Below are positions 12,431 to 22,009 of a DNA stretch of 64,000 nucleotides, piece by piece; position 1 is the stretch's first letter; each line of letters starts with the position of its first letter. Source of the DNA: Hanleya hanleyi (taxonomy: Eukaryota > Mollusca > Polyplacophora > Lepidopleurida > Hanleyidae); contig JAVTVY010020446.1 of NCBI GenBank assembly GCA_036873755.1, positions 1 through 64,000 of the forward strand, given 5' to 3'. Position numbers and translations under genes: made by a program. The notes under the pieces are model-generated. The model saw nothing but the letters and a program-made list of their open reading frames with translations. It was not told the origin of the DNA and searched no databases.

Positions 12431-13254
12431 ACGACAATACCCTTCGGCGGAATCTTATTTTTCGAACTCTTTCACTGGTTTGTATTTCAATTAAGATCCC
12501 AGCCATTTGTCAGTACTTATTTCTTTATTCACAAAAACATGAAACAAGGGATTTACGAACTCTGAACTAACTTTCACAGCTGAGAAATCGTAGAAATAAA
12601 TGTGTAAAATCCAACCTAAAAATGAAGTCACTCTTCATATGAATTACCGGTATCAGTAGTTTTATGAACTTATGGAATTATCTGATCCCGGGTTTGCACA
12701 AAAATCCAAGTTAAACCTTAGACAATACTATCTTACCCCAAGAGCAGCGACAGGTACATTGATGCATCCGGTTCATTTCCCTGGTCTCTCGCCTATCTCT
12801 TCAACGTGAGTCGTTTTTTTTTTAAATATTAATAATTGGTGTAAATAAGATAATTATATCCTCCTTTTTTAAGAAAGGACAATTAAGCTTAAATTAGTGA
12901 TAATTTTGGCAACTTCAGGCCGACAATAGTCTAGTTATCAGCGATTAAATTATATTTCCGACCCAATTAACGAACCAGAACTCATGCGGTCAGCCACGCC
13001 TCAGTGCACCACCCGCTGCTATCGTGGTAAGATGGCGTTAGCCTAAGAGTTAACTTGAATTATAGTGCAAACTCGAGTTTGATTGTTCATTTTAGCTTGT
13101 ATTGATGTATTTTCTATGACTATTTTTCTGGCGATCGCCACTGACATTTTGGCACAACTTAAAAGTTCAATTATCACAATCTTTCACCGCTCAAATGTTC
13201 CCAGTGAGCGCCAATTTACCATCAGTTTTAAAACAAATCTTACGCTACGAGGCT
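12431..13254. other. Non-coding stretch left of the Polinton
   Basis: No gene or clear repeat seen. It ends where the left inverted repeat of the Polinton begins. Confidence 0.4.
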
Positions 13255-13840
13255 AGTGGCAGGAAAAGGACATTTAGAGGCAAACTGACCTTTGTGACCT
13301 TTGACTTTTGGAACCGGAAATGATGTCACAAAGGTCAAAAGTCAATTTGCCCCTAAATTCCCTTTCAAAGATCAAGAGGCATGAAGATGCCCTTTTTGGA
13401 ACCTGGCATTTTCATGATTCATGGATGTGACGTCACAAAGATCATATGCAAATATGAAAAAGTCGATAGGTCCTTTTGGATATCAGGTCTCTCAATGTAC
13501 GTCTTCAGACATGTTCCCCTACAATATCGTCATCAGCATGTCCAGCATAATGGCAAGTCAGAAAACCCCCTTTTCTCCACGTGCCCTGTACCGAGAACTA
13601 ATTGGCCTAAGACACGGGATTTCACCGAATGAGTCACCTGGACCAAGGCTTTCGCACCAGGGTAGTGTGAGGTGAGGAATAGGCTGGGCATGCGCAACCG
13701 AAAGTGGGACATTGTACCAAGAACCAGAGGGCCTAGAGACATGGAGATTTCCAAGTTTGAGTCGCCTGGTCCCAGGCTTCCGTTCTAGGGCAGTGTGAGG
13801 TGAGGATTAGTACTGGGTATGCGCGACCGGAAGAACCAAT
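13255..13840. repeat. Left terminal inverted repeat of the Polinton
   Basis: It starts AGTGGCAGGAAAAGG and aligns without gaps for 36 bases to the complement of the right arm near 22830. The inner part (13440-13600) is complementary to 22240-22380. It contains two copies of a roughly 125-bp subrepeat with a 'catgcgcaaccg'-like core (13628-13700 and 13752-13830). Polinton ends begin with AG, as here. Confidence 0.7.
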
Positions 13841-13851
13841 GCACTATGAAT

Positions 13852-14276
13852 ACGAGGGTCATCAACGGTGAGGGTCATTCATCGCACATCATTTCATCGA
13901 CCATGTCGCCAGTCCTACAAGCCGTCCTTCCCATTACACCCGAGGTGGGGTTACACGTCTACGAGGATAAAGTCACCATCGTGGAGGACCGGGATGTCTG
14001 CTGGTCGGGCCCTGAGTCCACATCGAATACGGTTACGCTACACCGTGATGGCTGGACCAAACTTAAACGGTTGTTAAGGGTTGAACTGGATGGTAACCTT
14101 ATCCCCATGGAGAATGCCATCTACGTACACAGTGGGACATTCTTCGCACACCTGGGGTGTTACCAGGACCCCACCAGAAGCGTAAATTCAGACCCTGATC
14201 TATGGACGGCCTTCGAGAAAGTAGTGCCTAATGTGGACCAGCTGTTACACCGCACGATGTGCCAGCCACTTAGTTG
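13852..14276 (+). CDS. Polinton unknown protein A (paralogue of B at 15.1 kb)
   Basis: The open frame runs 13819-14277. The part matching the second copy starts about residue 30 with a PEVGLHVYEDKV stretch and continues through a DGWTKLKRLL block to ELDGNLIPME. The arrangement (a beta-rich start, then a 'L..DGW.KLKRL' helix) reminds me of PC4-like single-stranded DNA-binding domains, but that is only a visual resemblance. A diverged second copy sits 1 kb downstream on the same strand. The first gene inside the left TIR, it could have an early or DNA-binding role. The open frame is intact, unlike its neighbours; the start codon is uncertain, with in-frame ATGs at 13819, 13846 and 13903. Confidence 0.5.
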
Positions 14277-14350
14277 ACCTGGTCTCGCACTATTGAGGAC
14301 ACACTGGTCGATCCCAATGAGCAGAAAGGAGGAAAACGAGAGGTACCTAT

Positions 14351-14548
14351 GTGACCCAAAAAGAAGTCCTGGGGGAACTTAATACCCGTATTTCACCGTC
14401 GGAGGACGACGACGCCATAGATCATCCGGATATGCTTAGTAAACCAGGTTTAACTTTCACCCATACAACGGAGGCCGATAAGGAATCAGAACCCAATGAA
14501 AGCATCCAAAAAGGAACTTCGATCCTGGGGCCAGATTTTCACGGATAA
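14351..14548 (+). CDS. Small acidic open frame in the Polinton
   Basis: A 65-codon open frame rich in Asp, Glu, Ser and Thr, with no recognised domain. It lies between unknown protein A and the next frame. It may be a real small protein, or the tail of a longer one whose start is lost. I do not recognise it. Confidence 0.25.
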   Translation: MTQKEVLGELNTRISPSEDDDAIDHPDMLSKPGLTFTHTTEADKESEPNESIQKGTSILGPDFHG

Positions 14549-14759
14549 TGTTGGGTGTACTTTTCATGTTACTACCCCATGATGAAACATACTGATGGCT
14601 AATACATTTACTTAATTTACTTATCTTAAACCATGCTGCGTGGGGGATCCCGATCACCGCTCGCCAGAAAGCCAGCCCCGACTGAGGAGGAGGACAACTT
14701 TACCACATATCCTGACGAACCCCCCACAGAGGTGTTACCAATACAGAAGGCTGTGACTG

Positions 14760-14999
14760 CGATGTACCAACGCCATTGGCCTACCACCCGGCACTGTTTT
14801 CACCGCCATCGTCCATACCATTTCTGATGAACAAGCTACGGTCTGCAAGATAAATCATACCGTCGGCTATTTATTACGAGACAAGAGACTGGCCAGCTCC
14901 GGTAGTTTTACCCGAGTCACAATATCCACGTGTATGGCCAAATGGCAGGTGGAGATGACGATGAACGTACCATTTCACGTGACTGAAATTATCGACTAA
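14760..14999 (+). pseudogene. Unknown Polinton protein, C-terminal part
   Basis: Frame 0 is open from about 14730 to TAA 14997-14999. It reads a balanced protein-like sequence including GLPPGTVFTAIVHT, INHTVGYLLRD and MAKWQVEMTMN. The 64-codon frame that overlaps its start (14633-14827) is rich in Pro and Glu and probably supplies the N-terminal part through a frameshift. The alternating hydrophobic pattern suggests a beta fold. I do not recognise the family. Confidence 0.35.
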
Positions 15000-15082
15000 T
15001 CCATCGTTTGACCTGATCAAAGCGACGATAAATACGAGAGAGAGTCACATCGTGTGTCATTCACGTACTGACCACGACGGAG

Positions 15083-15337
15083 CATATAATACATGCGTTT
15101 CTCAGCTTGATCCCCGAGGTCCTCCTGTACGTTCATGAGGACCAGGTCGATATCATGGAGGAATGAGACATCTGTGATGCGGAATTTACACAACCACGAC
15201 CGTTTCACATTCGTCTTTCCAGAGACGGTTGGATCAAATTCAAACGGGTGTTGTCTGATGAACTGGACGGCGACCTCATCCACTTTTGTCATGATGTGTA
15301 CGTCCGACGTGACCCCTTCCTTGCTCAATTGGCTTAG
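15083..15337 (+). pseudogene. Polinton unknown protein B (second copy of A, one stop codon)
   Basis: The frame reads LIPEVLLYVHEDQV, then an in-frame TGA, then DICD, LSRDGWIKFKRVL and DELDGDLI before TAG 15335-15337. Residue by residue it parallels protein A: PEV..hVyED, dvC, L.RDGW.K.KR, ELDG.LI and a final YV block. The two are tandem paralogues, diverged well beyond a recent duplication, so both were probably functional for a long time. It lies directly upstream of the integrase. Function is unknown, with the same weak PC4-like impression. Confidence 0.5.
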
Positions 15338-15385
15338 CTAAATGGGGGTATAGTGCATTTTATCCTCCACCCTTTTCTATGAATC

Positions 15386-16601
15386 GTGTTGGAAGATGCC
15401 GTGGCGGATGTGGATCAGGTGTTTACAGAGGACGAGCGGTCATCAGACGATTTGGACTGGTCCCATGCCATGGACGATGTGCTAGCAGAAGCCAAGGAAA
15501 GAAAGCAGAAATTAACTCCGACAGCGGCCCAAGACGTACCTGTTATGAATTCTCGGGGTCATCTTAGACTCCGTGCTGGGCCATCTATCACCACGAAGAG
15601 CCGGGAGAAAGTGGTGGACACGTTATATTACACTCCCGACAGTCCAGTTGCATATAGTGCATTATCAGCCCGCTAAACCACAGGAGATACAACGAGACTA
15701 AGTCCGAGATTGGTTTAAAAAAAAGAAGACACATATACCTAACATCGAGCTGCCCGCCGCCATTTTCCACGGACATAGGTCGTCGTTGATGGTATAGATG
15801 CCCGATGGTAGGCGGACGTGGTCGATATGGGCGCCTTCATCAAACACAACGATGGTAATCGGCATATTTTGACATGCATCGATATTCTGTCGAAGTATGC
15901 GTGGATCCTACCCATCCGGACGAAAGCGGAGGAAAATGTCGGAGCTGTATTCAATGGCATATTCAAAACAGGTCGCAAACCCTTGTATTTACAAACCGAC
16001 GAAGGCACGGAATTCCCCAACAGATGGTTCAAACAGTTCCTGAAAGCACAGAAGGTGTTAATTTTGAACATACAAGGAGACCAGGGCTTCCGTTGTGGAA
16101 AGGTTCGACAGGACGTTCAAAGACCGCATGTACAAATATTTCACCTATAAGAATACAAGGCAGTACATTGATGTCCTCTCGAAAATTGTGGCCGGTTACA
16201 ATCGAGCCTATCACCGAAGAATTCGGAGGGCATCCAACACCGTTACCAAGTGCAACGAAGCCCACGATCATCGTGTCTTGTACCCCATGCAGCCACAACC
16301 ACGACGGATGGAGGTGTTCAAGAACGGACACCAAGTTCGGGAAGAGTTACATCCCCAACTGAAGCGATGAGCACTTTGTAATTATAAATCCCTATATTAT
16401 TATCCCTTCAAGCCATTGCACGAGACGTTTTACGAGAAGGAATTACAGCTCGTGGTGAAAACAGCACAAGAATACTACACTGTGGAACGCATCGCGAAAA
16501 CCGAGCGACGCCGAGGCAAGACGGTGCATCTTGTGATACGGCAAGGCTGGACCATTTCCTTCAATTTCTGGGTCCCGGCTAACCCGGTAGAACGGCTATA
16601 A
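15386..16601 (+). pseudogene. Polinton integrase (rve core plus chromodomain-like tail), frameshifted
   Basis: The protein would splice element DNA into the host genome. The N-terminal part (15386-15676) ends with a YYTPDSP block like that at the start of Polinton integrases. The catalytic core follows: the first Asp in ADVVDMGAF just after an in-frame TAG at about 15810 (probably a former Gln codon), the second Asp in YLQTDEGTEF, and the Glu in VVERFDRTFKDRM near 16096, reached after a frameshift around 16060. The C-terminal segment 16416-16601 (FYEKELQLV, YYTVERI, GWTISFNFWVP) matches the SH3/chromodomain-like tail of these integrases. All three catalytic acids are visible, but stops and frameshifts make it inactive. 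Confidence 0.85.
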
Positions 16602-16694
16602 AATCGTGCCGTCAGTGTTCATTCTAAGCTCGACCTTGAACACAGTGCTATGGGCAAAATGCAGCCGACTCTGAATACAGCGTATCCATGAACG

Positions 16695-16844
16695 CGCAAA
16701 GCACAAGTGGGCTTTGTGGTGATGGTGACATTGCTAACCTTGCTGGCTATCTTATATGGGGGTGTGTTTTACGACTTGGAGTACCTCAGCTCTCTACTCA
16801 TCCCACGTAGGACACAGACGAATATATTGACCCCTTCATGCTAG
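16695..16844 (+). pseudogene. Small membrane-protein-like frame in the Polinton
   Basis: Frame 0 reads a single strongly hydrophobic segment (VGFVVMVTLLTLLAILYGG) followed by an acidic and aromatic stretch and a basic tail, ending at TAG 16842. A stop (TGA) lies four codons upstream of the hydrophobic part, so the start is lost. Small one-pass membrane proteins are common in Polintons between integrase and ATPase. The family is not recognised. Confidence 0.3.
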
Positions 16845-17099
16845 CGCCAGTCAAACCTCACCAGTGACCACCACAACGAGTATACAGCTCAGGTCAATAT
16901 CGGGCCCCACACCAAGTATTGCAGCGACCAAAACGCCGGAAAACCTACCGTACATGACCATCCACGGTGAACGCACTAACGCACCGAAAACGGTACCATG
17001 GCTCACCGCGCCCACCAGTGCTTCGACGACACTGACCTCGTCTCACTCGTACCGAATTTACGAGGGCGGATTACTACGTCAGCGGATAAACATTCAACC

Positions 17100-17696
17100 A
17101 TGGACCCCCTGTGGCAACATCCCTTCACCTGTCTCATTGCGGGGGCGACGAGCTCAGGCAAGACGTACTTCGTCCAGCAATTCGTTCAACACGCCGACAG
17201 CATGATTACGCCACCCATTGCTCGTGTCGTGTGGTGTTACGGGGAATGGCAAGCGGCGTACGAGACGATGCCCATCACGTACGTGGAAGGTCTACCCAAC
17301 CTGAACCGGACACCTTGGTGATCATGGATGATCTCATGGAGGAAACTGAACCTCGGATAACCCAGCTCTTTACACAAGGCAGTCATCATCGGCTCAGCAT
17401 CATCTACATTGTGCAGAATCTATTCAGTAAAAAGAAAGGACATCGGAACATCAGTTTAAATGCGCACTACCTGATGGTGTTTAATAAACCGAGAGATACT
17501 ACTCAATTGCGACACCTTGCGAGACATATGTACCCCGGACTCATCCAGTATGCGTTGGAAGATTTTAAAGATACGAGAGCACGGGTATATGCTCTTTAAC
17601 CTGAAGCAAGCCACCCTGATCACCTTCAACTACAGCCCGACATTTTCCCTGAAGAGGCCCACGTATACGTGCGGAAAGTCTAAACATAATATGTGA
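17100..17696 (+). pseudogene. Polinton DNA-packaging ATPase (FtsK/HerA type), frameshifted
   Basis: The protein would pump element DNA into capsids. From ATG 17100 it reads a Walker A loop, LIAGATSSGKT, about 12 residues in. A single frameshift near 17310 moves to a frame with Walker B (TLVIMDDLM) and the conserved block FTQGSHHRLSIIYIVQN, including the sensor Gln. A second frameshift near 17580 restores the C-terminal part (HGYMLFNLKQAT) to a TGA at 17694-17696. Length (about 200 residues) and motif spacing fit the A32-like ATPases of Polintons and relatives. Confidence 0.88.
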
Positions 17697-17905
17697 GCCC
17701 ATCCACAAAGGCTCCCCCAGTTGAGGTGTGTGTATTTGATGATGTGGATAATAAAAAATAAACAGAACACACGGTAATGGTTGACTTTGTCTCTCAAGGA
17801 TACTCAGGAACTAGCCCGCAAAGGATAAAAAGGGCAGGGTTGCCGGTTCCAGCGTTAGTTGCATGATGTCCGCTGGACTAGGGATGCACGCTCCGAGGCT
17901 CCGAG

Positions 17906-18210
17906 TTGGTCCGGACTATTATACGATGCTCAAACCATGACCTTGAACGCTGTCTGTGTGAGATCGGGCATAGCGTCTTAAAAGGGAACGTGCCACTGAC
18001 TCGGGCTCAGAAGGCGAAGTTGGTCAAGCATAAAACAAGGCTCCGTACCCTGGTGAAAAAACGGGTCCCGCAAGCACAGAAGAAAAAGATCTTACAGAAA
18101 GGCGAATTTCTCGGGCCATCTTAGACCCGTTCGCTGCCTCCGTGCTGGGCCCTCTAGTCGGCAGACTCTTCGATCGACAATGAACCAGACGCAACATTGA
18201 TCTGGGGAAA
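17906..18210 (+). pseudogene. Small basic Polinton protein (pX/core-protein-like)
   Basis: The frame has a lysine/arginine-rich segment (LTRAQKAKLVKHKTRLRTL, then KKKILQKGEFLG). A +1 shift at about 18110 leads to a Gly/Leu-rich hydrophobic end (VLGPLVGRLFDRQ, stop). Basic small proteins ending in 'kkk.lqkGGfLg..l.p..g.l' are common in Polintons and related adintoviruses, and resemble adenovirus core or minor virion proteins. The role in packaging is inferred. It lies between ATPase and capsid genes, where virion proteins are expected. Confidence 0.5.
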
Positions 18211-18248
18211 CTACGCCTGCTTCAAACCATGCATCTCCGGTGAAGACG

Positions 18249-18557
18249 ATGAACACACTCGATCAAGAGATGCAACAGATTCTACAACGACACGAGCTAA
18301 GCGACAGTGAGAAAGTACAACAGTATAATCAGACGCTTCAGCGGTACATCACATTGTCTAGTCCGTCATTAAAACCCGTAGCAGAAGCGAGAAAGCTCAG
18401 TCGTCATGTTTTACCTCACACTCAGGCTTTGGTTGCCAAAGCGCAACATGTTGTAGGGAATAAAAGACCTGTACCGCGACCGCGCACCAGTCGACGACCG
18501 ATCCATCGAGGACGCACATCGAATACCCGTGATATATATGCCCTCCACCAACAGTGA
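18249..18557 (+). CDS. Conserved small Polinton protein, helical
   Basis: From ATG 18249 the 102-residue frame is intact: a helical N-terminal half (LDQEMQQILQRHELSDSEKV, QQYNQTLQRYI) and a basic, proline-rich C-terminal half (PRPRTSRRPIHRGR). Proteins with a 'LD.EM..IL......eKv..Y.q.LqrYl' start occur next to capsid genes in invertebrate Polintons, as far as I recall. Its end overlaps the start of the major capsid gene by about 20 bp. Function unknown; a virion-associated DNA-binding protein is possible. Confidence 0.45.
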   Translation: MNTLDQEMQQILQRHELSDSEKVQQYNQTLQRYITLSSPSLKPVAEARKLSRHVLPHTQALVAKAQHVVGNKRPVPRPRTSRRPIHRGRTSNTRDIYALHQQ

Positions 18558-20160
18558 ATTTGATTTGTGGACCGTAACGCTGACGCAGACCAATGCATCT
18601 CCCAGTCTCCAGTATCAGTGAAACAGGTCCCATCGAGTTCACCATCAGCATCGCGGATACGGCCTGGATTTAGCCCATACGTCAACGGGGATGGCTCCAG
18701 AGTCGACACTGGACCCGACGAATCTCTGGCTGTACCCTATGTATCAGCAGGTGGATATTTCGCTCAGCGACAAACTCATCACATGAATTCCAGCGTGACG
18801 GAATCACGGTTTGGAAGGTACTTTCTATGTCTTATTGCCTAGTTACTGCTGTCAAGTTTCACATTAAGTATAATATCCTCCGAAATATTGCAGGTTTTTT
18901 GTTATATAATCTTTGAAAATGTCCGTGACGGAATCACAGTGAAAGTCCTCTGTTTTGACTAGTGTTGCTTGTCTATTTTTTTTTTTTTACTGCTCTGCTT
19001 CGCTCTGATTATTCTTATATGACATATCTTTAACATAAAGAACCCAAAGATGATAATAGTTTTTCCTCGTGAGAAAAGAGTGACTGGGTCATCACAGGAG
19101 TTACATCTAGTCCGTGACGGAATCGCAAAAAATCGTGACGGAATCACGAGTGCGCATTTCAAATCTTCTCCGTTAAAGAGCTTTACTAATTACACATTTT
19201 CTAAAAAAATATATATATATTCCTAGGATGGATTTATCACATCTAATTATAAAAGTTAGACTCTGCACTCTTATTTTGTCCATTGTATACAGTTCCTGTC
19301 GAACGCATATCTTTTCTACAGGTGTTTTGAAACAGTATACTTTTCAGTAAAATGCAACTTTTCTTCCTTGACAATTTCGAATTTCCCGAATTTTCCCGCT
19401 TTATAAATTGTAGAAAAAATAATTCCCGCTTAGAACACATCTTCTCTGTTATTGGCGTGTCCCTGGAGATCATAGGAAACGAATAGAAAAAAACAGCATG
19501 CTAATATCTGGTCTACAAAAAAATGTGGGGTGAATTTTGTGCGAAAAATGACGTTTTAGGTGACGGGCGCTACTACGTGGAATTCATGATCAGTGACTCC
19601 ACCAACACGTACCTCTATCGGGCCAGTCATTCAAGATGAAGTCCTGTATTTCCGAAGAGAGAACGCCAGTCCAGTACTGTGTGCAAACTAAAGTGTTCAA
19701 AGTGTGCCTGTCGGGAATATCAGCGCCAACAATCAATTAAAAACTTGTTTTTTGGGGTTCCGCCCGACTGATCCAGGCTTGTGTGGAGAATACCAGTTTC
19801 AACGGAGCCTAACCGGAGAACCCGCCTGACTTTAAATATTTCGGCATCAATTTTTTTGGCCCTACATCTAGACGGACGGCATGTCCCAGCCACTGCCTCA
19901 CCACCAAACTTTGGGCGCGATACTATCATTTGGGCCTTTCAGAGACTGTTTACAGCGGCCACACAATGTTCTGTTTCGAACTGACCACCACCTTAAAGAA
20001 CGACCATCAGCTGAACCTCGCCAAGCAAAGCAAGTTACGGTTGGAAATCCACTTTGTACGAGCCTTCCGTAGCACTATCAATGCGATTTGCTACGCCCAG
20101 TTTGACAACATCGTTCAAGTGGAAAAGACGCGCAACATCCTGTGTGACTTTGCCACCTAA
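18538..20160 (+). pseudogene. Polinton major capsid protein (double jelly roll), interrupted
   Basis: ATG 18538 begins NSEFDLWTVTLTQT, like the starts of Polinton capsid proteins (the uncharacterised F54H12.2 group). After a frameshift come GPIEFTISIADTAW and NLWLYPMYQQVDISLSDKL. A 789-bp insertion (18791-19579) then separates this from SDSTNTYLYRA. The C-terminal part is recognisable in pieces: KVFKV, LHLDGRHVPATA, then an open end from 19930 with LRLEIHF and YAQFDNIVQVEKTRNILCDF, stopping at 20160. Without the insertion it is shorter than the usual 450-550 residues, so an internal deletion is likely. It cannot be functional. Confidence 0.8.
18791..19579. mobile_element. Insertion inside the capsid gene, GAATTC at both joints
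   Basis: The capsid frame stops matching at 18790 and resumes at 19580. The same six bases, GAATTC, stand at both joints (18785-18790 and 19580-19585), as expected of a 6-bp target duplication; the target CATGAATTCATG is itself a palindrome. The insert is AT-rich and non-coding, and contains GTGACGGAATC at 18795, 18925, 19114 (with one change after it) and 19135, plus GTGACGG again at 19560. No clear inverted ends were found. It is a non-autonomous DNA element of unknown family. Confidence 0.6.
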
Positions 20161-20161
20161 C

Positions 20162-20587
20162 ATGGATACAGACCAGATTACCACCGTACTGGAAACTGAC
20201 CCATGGACACACACTATCTCTCGGGGGGTGTTCGCCCGAAACGTGTTCCCGCTAGACCATGTGTATCCTGCCGCACACGTCCTAAAGACAGAGCCGTTGG
20301 ATCGTCCCAGTCAACATTGGATGGCGGCCGTGTGCTTGACAGAACAGCAGGGCGAATACTTTGTGCCGTACGGCCTGCCACACATCCATCCCGACCTGAC
20401 GGCCTTCGTGGACGGAGATACAGAGACGTGGTGTTGGAAAAGTCAAGCTTCGCAAGGCCGGAGCAGTAGCGTGTGCGGACAGTGCTGCCTGTTTCATCTC
20501 TGCCATCCCAGGTTGAAGATCGAGATATACTGGTGTACGACTGGGCCGCAGGTCCTTTCAATGTACGGGGCCCCGTTCTGGGCTTAA
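20162..20587 (+). CDS. Polinton adenain-like cysteine protease
   Basis: It starts 1 bp after the capsid stop (ATG 20162). The protein would cut virion proteins during maturation. It has GVFARNVFPLDHVYP near the start, the catalytic His region in QHWMAAVCL, a conserved YGLPHIHPDL block and the catalytic Cys region SSVCGQCCLFHLC. The acidic residue expected before YGLP (Asp in the related copy at 25.6 kb, LDRYGLP) is Val here (EYFVPYGLP), so activity is doubtful. The frame runs to 20587, but the part after CHPRLK does not look like protease and may be run-on. One of the better preserved genes of the element. Confidence 0.8.
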   Translation: MDTDQITTVLETDPWTHTISRGVFARNVFPLDHVYPAAHVLKTEPLDRPSQHWMAAVCLTEQQGEYFVPYGLPHIHPDLTAFVDGDTETWCWKSQASQGRSSSVCGQCCLFHLCHPRLKIEIYWCTTGPQVLSMYGAPFWA

Positions 20588-22009
20588 TTACAACACATAT
20601 AAGGGAAGTGGGAAGAGGTGCCGACATACTGACAGAGTCACATGGCTTCACAGTATAGTCTTCTGGTTAACCTATTCTAAAGCACATACCAAGAATCTAA
20701 CGATTCTTGAAAGTGGCAGCAGTGGTACTGGTAGTTCTCACGTTGTTTGTATTGTTATTCTTGAATAAAAACAATAGTGCAGTACAATGCTTTACAATAG
20801 GTTACGAGCTCACCTAGACGTTCAAATGCCCCGAGCTTGAACAGAAATGTGGGATTCAATTTTAACCTAGCAGGTATAGGCCAGTCAATCAACCGGCTGA
20901 GAAAGTAGCCCACCAGTGGCCTAGGATGTGATTAAATGTATCCATTCAGTTCCCCAGAAACCAATGCAAGAGCTCTCCAGTAAAATAGAGAGCTAATGAA
21001 ATCATCCAACAGACCAAATACATGTTTCGGTCTATGTTAAGAGCCGGCATTTCAGCACAATCTTTTGACGAGGAAGGATCAGGGCCAGCTAGAGCTACAA
21101 GATAGCTTTTCGGGTGAAGACGAGGAAGATAATGAGAATGTCCAAGGGGGAGTCCTATCACCGATGCGAACCCCAAATGTGATGTTGATAGAAAACCGCG
21201 ATTGGGCAAAACGTATGATGGGCGTGTATAACCCAGGAGTGAGGACCGTCTACCTGGAGTCTCTCTTGAGAACCCGTACTACTCGATCTCAACCAGGCAG
21301 TACATCAGCCCATGTCGCCAATAAATTCTTCCTAAACCATGAGAATTACAACACATATAAGGGAAGTGGGAAGAGGTGCCGACATACTGACTGCGTCATA
21401 TGACTTCACAGAATAGTCTTCTGGTAAACCTATTCTAAAGCACATACCAAGAAACTAACGATTCGTGATATGTGTTGTATATCAGGTACGCTTTCATTGT
21501 ACCTGTTCATGTGGCAACATGGATGATATGACCACACGGCCCCTAGCACCGGCATAAGCGGTATTAGATACAAATCTAGAGAGCTATGATGGAAATGCTC
21601 TGACAACTCGTATACTGGTATACTTATATATAATAAGTATATAACTGATATATTTAATCACTCTAAAATCACTCAATGTCCCTTTCCAAGGCCAACAATT
21701 CTTTGCGAAAGAGAACTTCCCATTAAGCACAATTTTCTCTTTATGGTACGTTGTTGTGGTTGAAAAGGGGCTACCATGACACCCAATAGGAACGTGAATC
21801 CTAAAACTCCTACTCAATTGCACTTTTTCAACTGCGCATCGGCATAGTAACGACACTCCCAATAACAAGCAACTCCGTCGAACTGTACCCCACGAGAACT
21901 GCAATATGACACCCTACACAGCTCATTTTGACCATGGATGGCTCACCTAGACGTTCCATTTTAATTAATTTCTGGTAATGCTTCATTCAGATATTGATGA
22001 GTCTTGCGC
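20588..22009. other. Right part of the Polinton, little coding sequence
   Basis: It holds a direct repeat of about 120 bp (20586-20710 and 21344-21465, starting 'aattacaacacatataaggg'). Between the repeats, the frame 21065-21403 is open and acidic at the start (SFSGEDEEDNENVQGG), then reads a basic YKGSGKRC segment; it may be a minor virion protein fragment, unrecognised. 21480-21600 contains a block ('ggcccctagcaccggcataagcgg'-like) shared with 30945-31030 and 55560-55640. No polymerase sequence was found. Confidence 0.45.

Noticed and set aside
21584..21904. 106-codon minus-strand frame inside the Polinton
   Set aside because: It is opposite to the direction of all other genes in the element, with no recognisable domain.
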